64,000 nucleotides of DNA, taken from positions 124,001 to 188,000 of the forward strand of contig JAQRGA010000032.1 of assembly GCA_029237695.1 (NCBI GenBank). Reading direction: 5' to 3'. The stretch is from Conchocele bisecta. Taxonomy: Eukaryota > Mollusca > Bivalvia > Lucinida > Thyasiridae. The notes under the pieces were generated by a model that worked only from the letters and a program-made list of their open reading frames with translations, did not search any database and was not told where the DNA came from. Shown here piece after piece: positions 22,594 to 33,359 of the stretch. The position numbers and the translations under genes were made by a program. Every line of letters begins with the position of its first letter. Position 1 is the first letter of the stretch.

Positions 22594-23472
22594 ATGGAAA
22601 GTCCCACTCAAAGCTAAAGCCGAATTAATAAAAACAATTCGGACAATTTTTTTGATGAACACGGTTTGCTTGAAGTGCAAACCACACAACTACTTAATTA
22701 TCCAACTACTGATGTTTATATTGATAGCATTGCAGTACAAATCAATAAAGATATCGGACTTAAAGTAAAATATTTACACACTTCTCCTGAATTAGAAATG
22801 AAAAAAATGTTGGCAAATGGTAGTGGAGATATTTACCAGATGTGCCAAGTATTTCGTGACAATGAACAGGGCATACAAAATTTTAACGAATTCACGATGT
22901 TGGAGTATTATCGCTTAGGGTTTGATATCCATAAGTTGATGGATAATATTATAGATTTACTTAAATCATTGAGCTTTACTAAGCCAGTAATGTATTTGTC
23001 TTACGCGCAAGCATTCAGTGAGTTTACTGATATTGATATTTTAAATACGGATTTTGATGTGTTAAAAAAAAATGCTGAGTCCTATGGTTTGTGCAGTGAT
23101 TTTGAGTGTATTGAAGATTTACAAATTTTATTATTTACTGCATTGTGTGAGCCAAAATTGGAAGCATTTCCACTTTGTTTTATTTACGATTATCCTAAGT
23201 GCCAATCTGCTTTAGCTAAAGTGAAAAGACAAGTCGCACGCCGATTTGAAATGTATATGTTTGGCGTTGAGGTGGCAAATGGTTATGACGAATTACAAGA
23301 TGAAGAGGATTATAAAAAATGCTTTCAGCGTGAAATTAATAAACGTTCAATTTTAAGCAAAACACCAGTTGATATTGACGAATGTTTTCTTTCAGGTTTG
23401 CAAAATTCTTTACCACAATGTTCAGGGGTTGCCATTGGTATAGAGAGATTACTATCAAATCTGTTAAAATAA
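22594..23472 (+). CDS. epmA: EF-P--(R)-beta-lysine ligase EpmA, N-terminal frameshift
   Basis: EpmA is a short lysyl-tRNA-synthetase paralogue that attaches (R)-beta-lysine to EF-P. Class II motifs are visible: TSPELEMKKMLANG, the motif 2 strand YQMCQVFRDNEQG, FTMLEYYRLGFDI, EVANGYDELQDEEDY and CSGVAIGIERLLSNL (motif 3). The clean frame begins at about 22666. The first 25 residues (around KAKAELIKTIRTIF) are in another frame, joined through the T-run at 22648-22654. It lacks the tRNA-anticodon domain of LysRS, as expected for EpmA. Next to efp. Confidence 0.9.
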
Positions 23473-23477
23473 AAATT

Positions 23478-24480
23478 ATGATGTTATTATTCTCTTTTTT
23501 TTTCTTAAGTTTAAACACACAGGCTTTGCAATTTTTACAGCCTACAGATGGGCAAAATATAGTTAAACAAAAATTAAGTAAGTCCAAGCAAGTGTTACCA
23601 ACTACACAAATTTTAACACAATTGAATAAGAGGGCTAAGAGTGGAGATAAAAGGGGCCGCAAACTAAGCATGGCAAAAATGTATCGTCATGTATTAACGT
23701 GCACAGATATCAAGTTGGCATTTTATTGGTATAGCAGCACAGCAAGTTTTGTGGATGCGCAATACAAATTAGCTAGAATGCCATCACTATGAAAAAGAAA
23801 AGGAATGATTATACACAAGCTCATTATTGGTATAAAAAGCAGCCAGGCAAATGTTTGTGGAAAATTTTGCGGGCAATACTAATTTAGCTATAATTTGCAT
23901 CACTATGAAAAAATATAGGAATTGAATAATTACACAAGGCTCATATTGGTTATGAAAAAGCTGCAAATTTGTGAATTTTGCCGCAATTTGCTTCAGAATG
24001 AATTAGGCAAACTATCTAATAAAATGGATAAGGTTTGTAATATAAAAGATTTGGACAATGCAGCAAATATTGGTAATGAGTCCTGCAGCAGTACAAATCA
24101 AATGCTGAAGCACAATAAAATTATTTAGCTAATTTACTTTGAAAGACAAGAGAAATTTACTTACAAGTCAGTTATTAGGATGTATCAGCAGTCAGCAAAA
24201 CAAAAATTTAACTAAAAGCACAATTTAGTTTTGGCCAATAATATAAAATTATCAAGGTCACTTAAATGAGAAAGACGGATGTTGAGGCAATTAAAGTTGG
24301 CATTAATGGCTTGCTAAAAAAAGGAAATATTGAGGCGCAATTATTTTAATTTTTAGTGGCGCGTATATTTATCATTCTAGTGCACAAGTTGGAAGCAAGA
24401 TTTGATAAAAAGCAACAAAGTATTGGTACAATAAGAAGGCCCTTAGCCAAGGACATACATACGGCAAAATTTTTTTTTAA
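23478..24480 (+). pseudogene. Sel1-repeat (TPR-like) secreted protein, frameshifted
   Basis: The protein starts with a signal peptide (MMLLFSFFFLSLNTQA), so it is likely periplasmic. Sel1-type repeats follow: LSMAKMYRHVLTC then AFYWYSSTAS-FVDAQYKLA, then HHYE-YTQAHYWYKKAA, and a further degraded copy near 24400 (YWYNKKALSQGH across frames). Sel1 repeats make helical solenoids for protein contacts. The partner is unknown. The first 60 codons are clean, the rest noisy. It starts five bases after epmA. Confidence 0.65.
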
Positions 24481-26096
24481 AACAAGATATTAAATTCTAA
24501 TAAAAAGCACACAGTCAAAAAGATTAAGAAACCAATGATTCAGAATAGTAAAAAAATTTAAAAAAATTACATCTGTTAAATTGATAGAAGAAAACCATAT
24601 AGTAAAATTTCAGAAAATTCATATTTTTGCTAAACTAATCTAAATTACGAAAGAAAAATTAATGCGTTCTTTTCATTGGATAATTACAAAAAATTTTTAG
24701 ATAAAAATATTAAAGCAATTATTAACTCTTAGCGCCAAGAAAGGCAACTCAATTGTCACAATATAATTTTGAGTATTTTATTTAGCACTGTGGGTATTTG
24801 GTGCCAAAAAATGATAAAAAAAAGGTTTTTTTTTATTTTTTTGCAATTAAATGCAAAAATCAGCTATACAAGATTTGGCGCAGTCCCCCCCCCCCCAACA
24901 TAAAAGTTCTTTTGGCAATAAATTGAGGTTATTTTTAAAGGAATTTGGCGTTAAAGTTGAATTATCAATCTGGCATATTTTTTTTGGGCCAACATTCTTA
25001 TTCTGCTAAAGCAAGAAGGCAATCAACGAAGGTAAAGGAAATTTTTTGGACCTATTATAAGAAAAGTAGGTATAAAAATAAAAGTTGAACAAAAATAAAA
25101 TTTTGGCAAATACTAATCTTTAATCTGAGATGACAAAAACACAATGGGGAATCTTTATGAGATAGTTGTGGACGTTGTTGTTGTTTTCTGCCATAAAATT
25201 GAATGATGAAGAAAACTAAATGAAATTTAATTTTACTAATGTTTGCTTGTCATTATCATTGATGAACGAAACTTGGCCAATGTGCCTCAACCTTATTGAA
25301 TACGCGTCAATCCAAAAGTACCAGATGTTTTTAACAATTTTATAACCCTGATTGGGGGTAAGAAGTTTATTAAAAAGGGTTAGCCGATAAAACATTGTGC
25401 TTTTATCGTCTAAATATCTAAAAGGTAGACCATTATTTGAACTGGCATCCATTTAATTAGTGGTGATGTTAAATTTTCCGGTAACATTTGTTTGGCGGGA
25501 ATTTCTGAGCGAGGAACGCACTTTCATTAAGAGAGATAGAATGGGGCCAAGAAGAGGTTTGCAAACATAATATTAAAGCTGGATAAGTAAAGTAAAAGAA
25601 CACAAATAATTTTATATGGAATTAATTTATTTATGAGCAATAAATACTGTAAATTTTTTTAAATTAAATTCTAAATTATTGTATTGCTTATTTTTGGTAA
25701 ATACTGTATTTGCGATAATGGCCACATAAAAAATAAAAATATTTCACAAGCTGTAATTCGCTAAAGTCAGTAAAAGAAGAAGTGCCCATCTTTTAAAAAT
25801 TGATTACAGAAGTTGATAATTCCTTTAGGAATAAAATATTTTTTTTTACTAATGATTCGTCACATTAAAAGGAGATAAAATTACCCCATCGTTTTGGTCT
25901 TATCAAAGGCAAAAGTTCAAGGCGGAAAAATTAGAATTTTGATATAAGGGGTAATCGTTGGCGTGTGTGGTCAAGTAAAAACTTGTGGGCACACATTGGA
26001 TAGGAGAGTGGACTGTTTGAAAGTATTAAAATCAATGCCACAATCAATTATTATTAGTTAAAAATAAAAATTTAAATTAAATAAAAGGGTAAATAT
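24481..26096. other. About 1.6 kb of noisy sequence, no gene assigned
   Basis: The stretch lies between the Sel1 gene and argG in the low-quality block. It probably holds one or two real genes that cannot be read. A run of 12 C at 24886-24897 and many A/T homopolymers break all frames. Minus-strand 25216-25452 is open for 78 codons (WYFWIDAYSIRLRHIGQ), but I recognise no family in it. I see no tRNA and no transposase. Confidence 0.6.
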
Positions 26097-27440
26097 ATGA
26101 ATCAAAATAGTACTTGCCTATTCAGGCGGATTAAGACCACTTAGTCAATTATCGTTCAAAAATGGCAACAAGACACTTAACAAATGAGGAAGTAGTTGAC
26201 ATTTTTAACTGCTGATAAAATTGGGCAGGGTGAAGAAAGTAGAAGCTTGCACGAGGCGTTAAAAGCGGTGAGGCAGCAGGAGTAAAAGAAATTTATATCG
26301 AAGACTTACGCGAAGAATTTGCGCGTGATTTTGTCTTTCCAATGTTTCGAGCTAATGCTATTTATGAAGGTGAATATTTACTCGGTACTTCTATTGCTCG
26401 TCCGTTAATTTCTAAGCGCTTGGTTGAAATTGCCAATGAAGTTGGTGCAGATGCTGTTAGCCACGGTGCAACAGGTAAGGGTAATGACCAAGTGCGTTTT
26501 GAACTTAATGCTTATGCATTGGATGCTAACATTCAAGAGATTGCGCCCCATTGGCGTGAGTGGGAACCATTATCCACAGCGTGAATCACCCTGATTGGAT
26601 TACCGCCAAAAAAACATGGCATTGGAAATTGATTAACCAAAAACAAAAATAAAAAATCTCCTTATTTCAAATGGATGCAAATTTTATTGCATATTTCTTA
26701 TGAAGGTGATAATTTAGAAGATCCTTGGGCAGGAACCAGAAGAATAGGATGTGGCAGCTGGAACCATTATCACCTGAAAAATGCACCAGATAAGGCTGAA
26801 TAATGTTGGGAGTTGACCTATGAGAAATGGTGACAATTAAAGCTAATTAATGGGCAAAGCAATGAGCCCCAGCTAGTTGTTAAGGAAGATTTAGACAAAC
26901 AAACGAGCAGGTAAAATCACGGCATTTGGTTCGTGAAGATATTGTTGAAATCGAATGCGTTTAGGGGGGTCGTATGAAGTTACGCGTGGTTGTTTATGAA
27001 AACAATAAAACACCAGCTGGAACAGTTAATGTTGAACAAAGCAACATAGTGCTATAGAAGAGTTTGACCTTTAGATAGAGATGGCCGGCACAACACCTTA
27101 AAGACGAGTTGAATGCCAAAGTATGCCAATATGGTGTTTATAAACGGACGGTTTTTTGGTTTAGCGCCCAGAGCGTGAAATGTTACAAGCTTGCTATTGA
27201 TCAAACAACAAGAAGTGGCAAATGGTATTAGTGCGTTTAGAAATTTTATAAAGGCAATGTGATTGTGGATTGGTCCCGTAAAGTCCGATAACTCACTCCC
27301 TTAGTTCGATGAAAAAATTCGCCACTTTTGACAGATGATGAAGGTCGCTTATGATCAAAAAGGATGCAGAGGCCTGGCTTTATTAAGCTTAATTGCACCT
27401 GCCGATTACGCATTGAAGACTCTAAAAATAAGGAACGATA
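26097..27440 (+). pseudogene. argG: Argininosuccinate synthase, many frameshifts
   Basis: ArgG ligates citrulline and aspartate with ATP in arginine synthesis. The start region reads IVLAYSGGL (the PP-loop SGG) across a frame change. The clean 80-residue piece from 26342 is unmistakable: [20 protein letters not shown] and [20 protein letters not shown]. Later pieces are LEDPW near 26720, MKLRV-like, LYKGNVIV near 27245 and a final RLRIED. The full length is about 1.34 kb, right for a 400-residue enzyme. Confidence 0.87.
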
Positions 27441-27904
27441 ACAAAAATTGAATAAAATTAAAAAAAATACGACCAAGATATTTTGGAGGGTTAGGGGTTG
27501 GAAGCATTTTTTTAATTGATGGGCCTGCTAACTTTTTATTTTTAATAATTGCTTACCGATTGATGTTTTTAGGAGGTGGCAGAATTTTCTAATAAATAAT
27601 TACATTTCAATTTTTGCAACTTAATAATTATTTTGGATTTGGATTTAAAAGCTGCTACTCCCTGGAAAACTAAGCAATTAAAACTAAAAACTAAAAATAG
27701 TTTAATGCCTAAGTGATGGTGGTAAAACTAAGCATAGGTAGATATTTTGTATATTTCAGCTACATTAGTTATTAATTTTATTAAGTAAATCTTTTTGGAT
27801 AAGCATTTGATAAAAATAAATAATGGTGGGGCCGACAAATTAGCATGGAACAATAGTTTCTTAGATAAAGAGAAAGAAAAAAAGTAAAAAATTTTAAAAC
27901 ATAT
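27441..27904. other. Noisy region, possible small membrane protein
   Basis: Plus-strand 27510-27580 reads as a hydrophobic segment (NFLFLIIAYRLMFLGGG) that could be one membrane helix. Frames break too often for a gene call. Nothing else is recognisable up to the terminator. Confidence 0.35.
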
Positions 27905-27936
27905 AAAAAAAGCCTGATAAAGTCAGGCTTTTTTAT
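27905..27936 (-). terminator. Intrinsic terminator after the pgsA-tRNA transcript
   Basis: A perfect 10-base stem, AAAAGCCTGA paired with TCAGGCTTTT, encloses a five-base loop. Both strands have a T-run after the stem, so it can work in both directions. It lies directly 3' of tRNA-Cys on the minus strand. Confidence 0.85.
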
Positions 27937-27946
27937 TTTTTTATAT

Positions 27947-28030
27947 TGGAGGGCCGGAACCAGAGTCGAACCTGGTCTGTCAAGGTCTTTGCAGGCCCCT
28001 GCATAAAACCGCCCTTTAGCTAATCCGGCC
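27947..28030 (-). tRNA. tRNA-Cys (GCA), with probable sequence errors
   Basis: The minus strand reads GGCCGGATTAGCTAAAGGGC at the 5' end. The anticodon loop is CTGCAAA (anticodon GCA) and the T loop GTTCGACTC, ending CCGGCCCTCCA. The acceptor and T arms pair; extra bases in the D and anticodon arms make it about 84 bases, longer than the normal 74. Its place after tRNA-Gly and pgsA matches the gammaproteobacterial pgsA-glyW-cysT order. Confidence 0.85.
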
Positions 28031-28105
28031 CAGGACCATTTTGTTAGCGAAAATTAAAAAAAAACCCCAAAAAAAATTCCCGTTCCAACAGGCTTTTAAA
28101 AAATT

Positions 28106-28193
28106 TGGAGGCGGGAAACGAGAATTTCGAACTCGCGACATTCACGTTGGCAAACGTGATGCTTCTATCTAACCGAAGCCTGAGCTATTCCCA
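28106..28193 (-). tRNA. tRNA-Gly (GCC), with probable sequence errors
   Basis: On the minus strand the gene has GGAATAGCTCAG in the D arm, anticodon loop TTGCCAA (GCC), T loop GTTCGAAAT and a 3' end CCCGCCTCCA. Extra bases in nearly every arm make it about 88 bases long. Upstream is pgsA, downstream tRNA-Cys. Confidence 0.85.
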
Positions 28194-28207
28194 GCATAAG
28201 TGATAAA

Positions 28208-28879
28208 TTATAGTGTGTTTTTATTAACTGTAAAATGTTTTTACACCTTCTTTTAGATAAATAAAACCAGAATACAAAGTAAGAAAAGTTGCGCAAAATA
28301 ATAAGATAACGCCAATTTTGAAGCTTAAGCAAGTCAAATATAGGTATTGTTGATAAAGTAAATAAAAATAGAATTGCAAAAATTTGTACAAAAGTTTTTA
28401 CTTTACTAATAAACAAAACATTAATCATTGAACGCTGGCCAATTGAACTCATCCATTCCCTTAAGGCTGATATTACTAAAAATAAAATTTCTCTAAAAAT
28501 AATAATTAAAGCGCAAACTACAATAATTACCAAGTAGAGAATCAACTTAAAGGGTAAAAATCAACCAATAAAACCAATGCCCAATATTTGAAAACGCCAT
28601 TAACTTAATCTGCAACAGGGTCTAAAAAAGCATCCAACCTATTTTTGAAGTCATAATTTTTAGCTTCCTTGCTAAATAACCATCTAAATTAATCCGTAGC
28701 ACTAATAACTCAGCATAAACCACATGTTTTAGCGTAAAATTAATCCAATGTACAAAAATAGGTGGTTATTTTTTCGGTGTAAACTAAGGCTGTAGATAAA
28801 ATACAAAAATAACAAACCAATGGCAGCAGTAAAATTCTTGATAAAGTATTAAAAATATTGGGTAATTGTTCCAATTCAT
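28208..28879 (-). pseudogene. pgsA: CDP-diacylglycerol--glycerol-3-phosphate 3-phosphatidyltransferase, frameshifted N-terminus
   Basis: PgsA makes phosphatidylglycerol phosphate in the inner membrane. The start MNWNNYPIF, then SRILLLPLV across a frame change, matches PgsA. The CDP-alcohol phosphotransferase motif is present in pieces (DGYLARK, LDAFLDPVAD), spread over frames at 28610-28700. The C-terminal half is clean: REILFLVISALREWMSSIGQ and KVKTFVQIFAILFLFTL. The last residues change frame before a TAA at 28208; the longer open frame runs into tRNA-Gly and is not real. Confidence 0.85.
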
Positions 28880-28933
28880 AAGTTAAGTAATTTTTTTCAA
28901 AATTCAAAATTGAAAGCAAAACAAAAAATTAAG

Positions 28934-29018
28934 GTGCGCCTCGGCAGGAGTTCCCGAACCTGCAACCCGCTTCGGTTCGTAAGCCCGAGTACTCCTATCC
29001 AGTTGAGCTACGAAGCGC
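28934..29018 (-). tRNA. tRNA-Arg (ACG), with probable sequence errors
   Basis: The minus strand opens GCGCTTCGTAGCTCAACTGG, a typical tRNA-Arg D arm. The anticodon loop contains ACG in CTTACGAA, and the T loop GTTCGGGA is followed by CCTGCCGAGGCGC. Two or three single-base insertions disturb the arms, and the 3' CCA reads CCT. It sits upstream of pgsA on the same strand. Confidence 0.82.
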
Positions 29019-29337
29019 AAATTGTCACATTTAAAGGTTAGTTATTCTATTGATTTTTTTATCTGTCCGTATATAGAATACTGTTCTGATAAAAAGCGAA
29101 AAACGCCCTTGTATTTTGTAACTTTTTAAAAGTGACAATTACAAGATTACAAACGTTACGTTTCGGTTTATTTTTATCTGGTACATAATATAAATATTAC
29201 TTAATGAAAAATATCTTGTATTTTCACATTTTCACGACTTTATTTTTAACTTACCAAAGTTAAAATTAAAAAAAAAAATGTTTATTTTTATAAACAATAA
29301 GATAAAATATAGTAAAGCGACAAATTATACGCATAAT

Positions 29338-30705
29338 TTAATCGATAATTTTGTTCTAAATTTTGCCTAATTCTTGAGCCCTTGAGAAAAGAAACTGGTG
29401 CAGTTTGTATGTTGCTTAAGTGTTGTTAGCAGTTTCAGCGTATTATTATTAAAGTTTAACGTTAACGCCGTAAATCAGACTGATAACTATATATATGGTC
29501 CAATAATTCAGTGATATTTTGCAATAATGCCAATTTTGGCATGATAGTCATTTAGATTTCATGACCTAATTCTGCCATATATCCTATATATCTGCAATTT
29601 TCTTTACTTACCAGAAAAAATTACTTAACACATTCAATAAAGCGTAATTTACTAAGAGCTTGGGTCCTGGCAATTGTAAGTGTCCATCAATAATAGTTTA
29701 GATTAGATCGTTTTAATAATGTTTAATTCAGCCTTTTGTTTTTCAGCTTGTTGTGTTTTCCCAAACCTTGTTTTAATAGTGTTGGAATATCAATATCTTA
29801 AGGCATTAACACAAGCAACTTTGCCTGCTAAGGCATTATCAACTATTATGTTTCTACCAAGTAAGTTGTTTAAAGTAATAGTGGATTTTTTTTATCAAAG
29901 AATTTAAATCAAAATTATTATATTAATTAAAAATTGCTGGCAAAACAAAAATATCATCCACCATCGCCAAAACTAAATATCACCAGTAAAAAATGGTTTT
30001 GGGTATTGGACAATAATTATTCTTAAGAATTTGTTTTGATGAGTAAATTTCCAAATTTCACCTTTAGATATTTAACTAAATTATTAAAACCACCAAAATT
30101 CACCAAATAATGCGCATCAAAGCGAGTTTGATTACTACCGCAACATCTGGGCTTGCAATATCACGTAAGATTGGCAATTTTCACCCAAACAAATGGATTA
30201 GCATCCCATTTCAATGACAGCACATAACTGGAGTTTCCTCTTTTATTATTTAAGTAAGGTCATTGGCACACCGATGTGGTTAATTTAAATTTGCCTATTT
30301 GGGTTGCATAAAGATTGGTGCCTATTTAATTGAAGAATATTTTTTTTAACATATATTCTTAGTGGTTGTTTTGCCATTACTACCAGTAATTGCAATCACC
30401 TTTGGGCTGATATTGTGTAAGTGCCAAGTGGCAATTTTACTGAGTGCATTTTGTGTATTTTCCACTATTAAAGTAGGCAAATTCGAGCCTACTTCTTTAT
30501 TAACAATTAGTGCTACAGCGCCCATTTTTTGCGCCTGATGAATGTAGTCGTGCGCATCAAAATTATTCCCACACAGAGCAACAAATAATGCACCATCCAT
30601 ACGCTTTCTAGTGTCTGTGCATACATCTCTAAAGGCGACATCGTTTACGTGAATTGTATTGATATTTAATACTTTAGCAATGGCGTGTGTATTAGATAAC
30701 AGCAT
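29338..30705 (-). pseudogene. murF: UDP-MurNAc-tripeptide--D-Ala-D-Ala ligase MurF, frameshifted
   Basis: MurF adds D-Ala-D-Ala to the peptidoglycan precursor. The first 119 residues are clean: a MurF N-domain with VCTDTRKRMDGALFVALCG and the P-loop ITGSNGKTTTK. After the P-loop the frame breaks, but GVPMTLLK near 30270 and the PDVAV segment near 30150 stay readable. So do GFGGFNNLVKYL (30110), TYNCQDPSS (29670) and a final KGSRIRQNLEQIID-like end before TAA at 29338. The length is right for a complete MurF. Its ATG overlaps the stop of the small regulator upstream (TAATG). Confidence 0.88.
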
Positions 30706-31000
30706 TATTGTTTTGTTTGTAAAATCTTACCAACCCCTTTAAATAATTCTAAAATCGAAAAATCTAAGATTTTAGCGATATTAATTAAATGTATCAAATT
30801 ATATCGTTTATTATTTATTCCTGCTTCAATAAAAGAAATTAAACCAACGGACTTATATTCCATTTGGTCAATGGTTAGAAGTTAGCCATGATATTTTCTG
30901 CTTTTTTCTTTCATGCTCTATATTTACAAAAACGATTTTTCGAGAGTTAAATCTATTATTTCTATATCTATTCTAATGTAATTTTTTATATTTTCATTTA
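30705..31000 (-). pseudogene. XRE-type helix-turn-helix regulator, frameshifted
   Basis: Across frames the minus strand reads an XRE/Cro-type DNA-binding domain. A start resembling EIIDLTLEKSF precedes the first helices (ERKKQKIS). The clean second half, SVGLISFIEAGINNKRYNLI then HLINIAKILDFSILELFKG, is the standard recognition-helix to helix-5 part of the family. The stop TAA shares bases with the murF start codon, implying co-translation. What it controls is unknown. The N-terminal boundary is approximate. Confidence 0.6.
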
Positions 31001-31104
31001 AAGAACGCCTAATAAAAAGTTTATTTTTTTATGGTTATCGCCCACAATTTAAAAATATTATTACTAGTTTTTTTTATAAATTAATAAATAATATAGAGTA
31101 ATAA

Positions 31105-31653
31105 CATTAAAATACAATTAAAAGTAGCTGTATTGTCAATTTAGTTTGCCACCTCAATCTAAGTAAAAAAAAGTAAAGAATATGTATTTTGGTTAGGCGT
31201 TTGTTTCATCAAAATTCAAACAGTAGATTTAGGTAGCTTGACTACTAAATACAAAAGAAATAACTGGAAAACATTGATTTGAATGCGTTTAAACAGTAAC
31301 TGGTTGATTAAAGAGAAATGTACTGATTTTTTTACAGATAGTATTACAGCAAATGGTGTAGCAACTATGGTCGATAAGTTCTGGAAATCAGCCTTAGTGT
31401 AATGGGCTTTAACCGTTTTAATCTACAGGAAAACTATTCACCTTTTGTAAAATTAGGTTGGCATTCTTGGGATTTAAAAATAACTAACACTATAACGGAA
31501 ATAAATGTAGATGACAATGGCGATGATGAATTTTATAGCGTTGATATAGATGGAAAAATTAACGAGACAATGAAATATCGTGTTGAGTTTGAGCGTATGA
31601 AAATAAATAGTGATGATGTGGATGATATTGGCTTGTTGTTTGATTTTTATTGA
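31105..31653 (+). pseudogene. Small outer-membrane beta-barrel protein, N-terminal half frameshifted
   Basis: The clean C-terminal 83 residues alternate polar and apolar residues in strands (FVKLGWHSWDLKITNTITEI, then MKYRVEFERMKINSDD) and end in LLFDFY. A terminal aromatic after a last strand is the usual outer-membrane assembly signal. Upstream noisy sequence contains a signal-peptide-like start (LKVAVLSI) and strand-like pieces. It resembles OmpA/OmpW-sized eight-strand barrels, but I cannot name the family. It converges on murE and overlaps its 3' end by seven bases. Confidence 0.55.
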
Positions 31654-33232
31654 ATTAGATAAACTACATTCTGAACAATTTGCACATCATTTAAATTAAC
31701 AGTTTTTGCCTTCAACGTTGGTAGTTTCGATGCCCGTTTCCAGCTATAATAGCCTTCGTTTTCACCTAAAGTGGTAACAGCCTTTCAATGGCTAGTTGTC
31801 TGTCCTAAGGTGAGATTGACCTTCGTAACTATCATCAATACCAGTGAGGATATCATTTTTTAATTAATAGCTTTGGGTCTTCATCTCCTTGGGATTTGTC
31901 GTTTGGTTACAAATAAGTGTGTTAGCTAATTTTGAAGCAATTCATTAACCCATTTATTTTTGCACATTTATCTTGATCACGATTGCCACCACCCAATCAA
32001 CCAAATACTACTCGGATAATTGAGTGTTGGATAGTGTTCTTTCTTGTGGCAAGGTGCTAATGGCAATTTATTTTGCATAGCATCCTGGTGTAATGGGCAT
32101 TAATTCTATCCATACTAAACAGAATTGTCAACTTTTTTGCATTCTTCCTGGTGGTGGATTTGAGGCTTTAATGTAAGCAGTGGAAATAAAAATTTTCTCA
32201 TTGCCTAAATCCACCAAAAGTATTTAAGTAACATTGAATTGCCGATAAAAATATTGTAGTAAGTTAAAATTTTCCTAAAAAAGGCATCTTCAAAAACATT
32301 GATTATTTTTGCAATGGTGACTAAAAAGCCTTGTTCAGTTGTTTTGATATTATCAAAACATATTATTCCATATTATTCAAAATAATAATTTTTCTAACCC
32401 TTAAGCGGCGATTATAAAAATTAGCGATAAATGTTTAATATCATCGTGGTTAAACGGAATTGCAAATTACTACACTTTTTAATGAATTAACAATCGTTCA
32501 TAGAGCTTTAGTTTGTTGATCAGCTTTCTAAATCTTTTGTGAATAAAATCTAAATGATCTTGTGTAAGAATTGGTCCAAAGAGCATGCGTAAATGTTAAT
32601 GCCCAGTAAATTCTAGTCTTGTTCAATGCCAATGTTGAACGGATAATTTCCAACACAGCTGTTTTTACAATGCCATCCTTTGTTTTGCGTATCCCATACC
32701 AAGTGCTGCGATAAAAGGTAAGGTTCAAAATATCAAGGTGTAGTTTGGCGTCAGAATAATGCACAGAAATGGCTAATGCCAAGCGTAACCATGAGCCCAT
32801 TTGTTTAATGCCTAACGTGTCCTAGTAAAGTTTGTGAGACAAAACAAGCCTCCAGAAGTTTTAAACCAATTGTGCCAGTAATTCCAATACACCTATTTTT
32901 AAAGCATCCCTATACCATTTGTGCCGAATTCCAATTACACCTATTTTTAAAGCATCCCTATACATTTGTTGTGCTAAAGTAGCCAAATACTTAGATAAGT
33001 CATAAATGCAAATAGCAGGTATGCTACATTCAATATATTTTGAATCAATTAATACACACGTACACCCTTTATCAATAGCTTGTTCAATATAGTCTGCACC
33101 ATGGCTTTTTGCGCCTTGTAAGGCAATAAATACATCGCCATTTTGTACCTGTTGTGAATTAAGGCACAAACCTTGGACAATAAAGTCGAAATTAGTTGGA
33201 GCTATATTGTGAAGTAATTGTTGAATATTCAT
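31647..33232 (-). pseudogene. murE: UDP-MurNAc-L-Ala-D-Glu--meso-DAP ligase MurE, frameshifted
   Basis: MurE adds meso-diaminopimelate to the cell-wall precursor. The first 95 residues are clean: NFDFIVQGLCLNSQQVQNGD then VFIALQGAKSHGADYIEQAI. The P-loop (GITGTNGKT) can only be traced in a noisy copy near 32880. Further on are an EISSHAL-like segment near 32640, the THALWTN segment (32580) and FGCGGNRD-like residues (31985). A GNGHE-like end leads to TAA at 31647. A 47-base segment is present twice just before the P-loop. Confidence 0.85.
32880..32974. repeat. Tandem duplication of 47-48 bases inside murE
   Basis: Two adjacent units begin AATTCCAAT and end near CATTTGT; they differ by single-base indels. 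In protein terms YRDALKIGV appears twice, which MurE does not do. The copy at 32927-32974 joins the clean side and the other joins the noisy side. Confidence 0.85.
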
Positions 33233-33359
33233 ATTAGATATTATAAGAGAAATTAAGTAGATAATAGTTTGTTTAAGAATATTATAATTTAGTGATAATG
33301 TTATAATTTGCGTTTAAAAGAGTAGAATCACACGCTTGTTTATACTAAAGGAAGAAAAT

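Noticed and set aside
28165..28207. Extended C-terminus of PgsA overlapping tRNA-Gly
   Set aside because: The open frame runs into the tRNA by a frameshift; the shifted frame stops at 28208.
32880..32974. Biological tandem repeat in MurE
   Set aside because: The two copies differ only by indels of the kind that fill the noisy side, and the repeat sits exactly at the quality border.
12457..33232. Mass pseudogenisation as in a host-restricted symbiont under genome reduction
   Set aside because: The same break density hits rpsL, tuf, rpsJ, tRNAs and others that cannot be lost, changes abruptly inside single genes, and is accompanied by border duplications. Sequence error explains all three.
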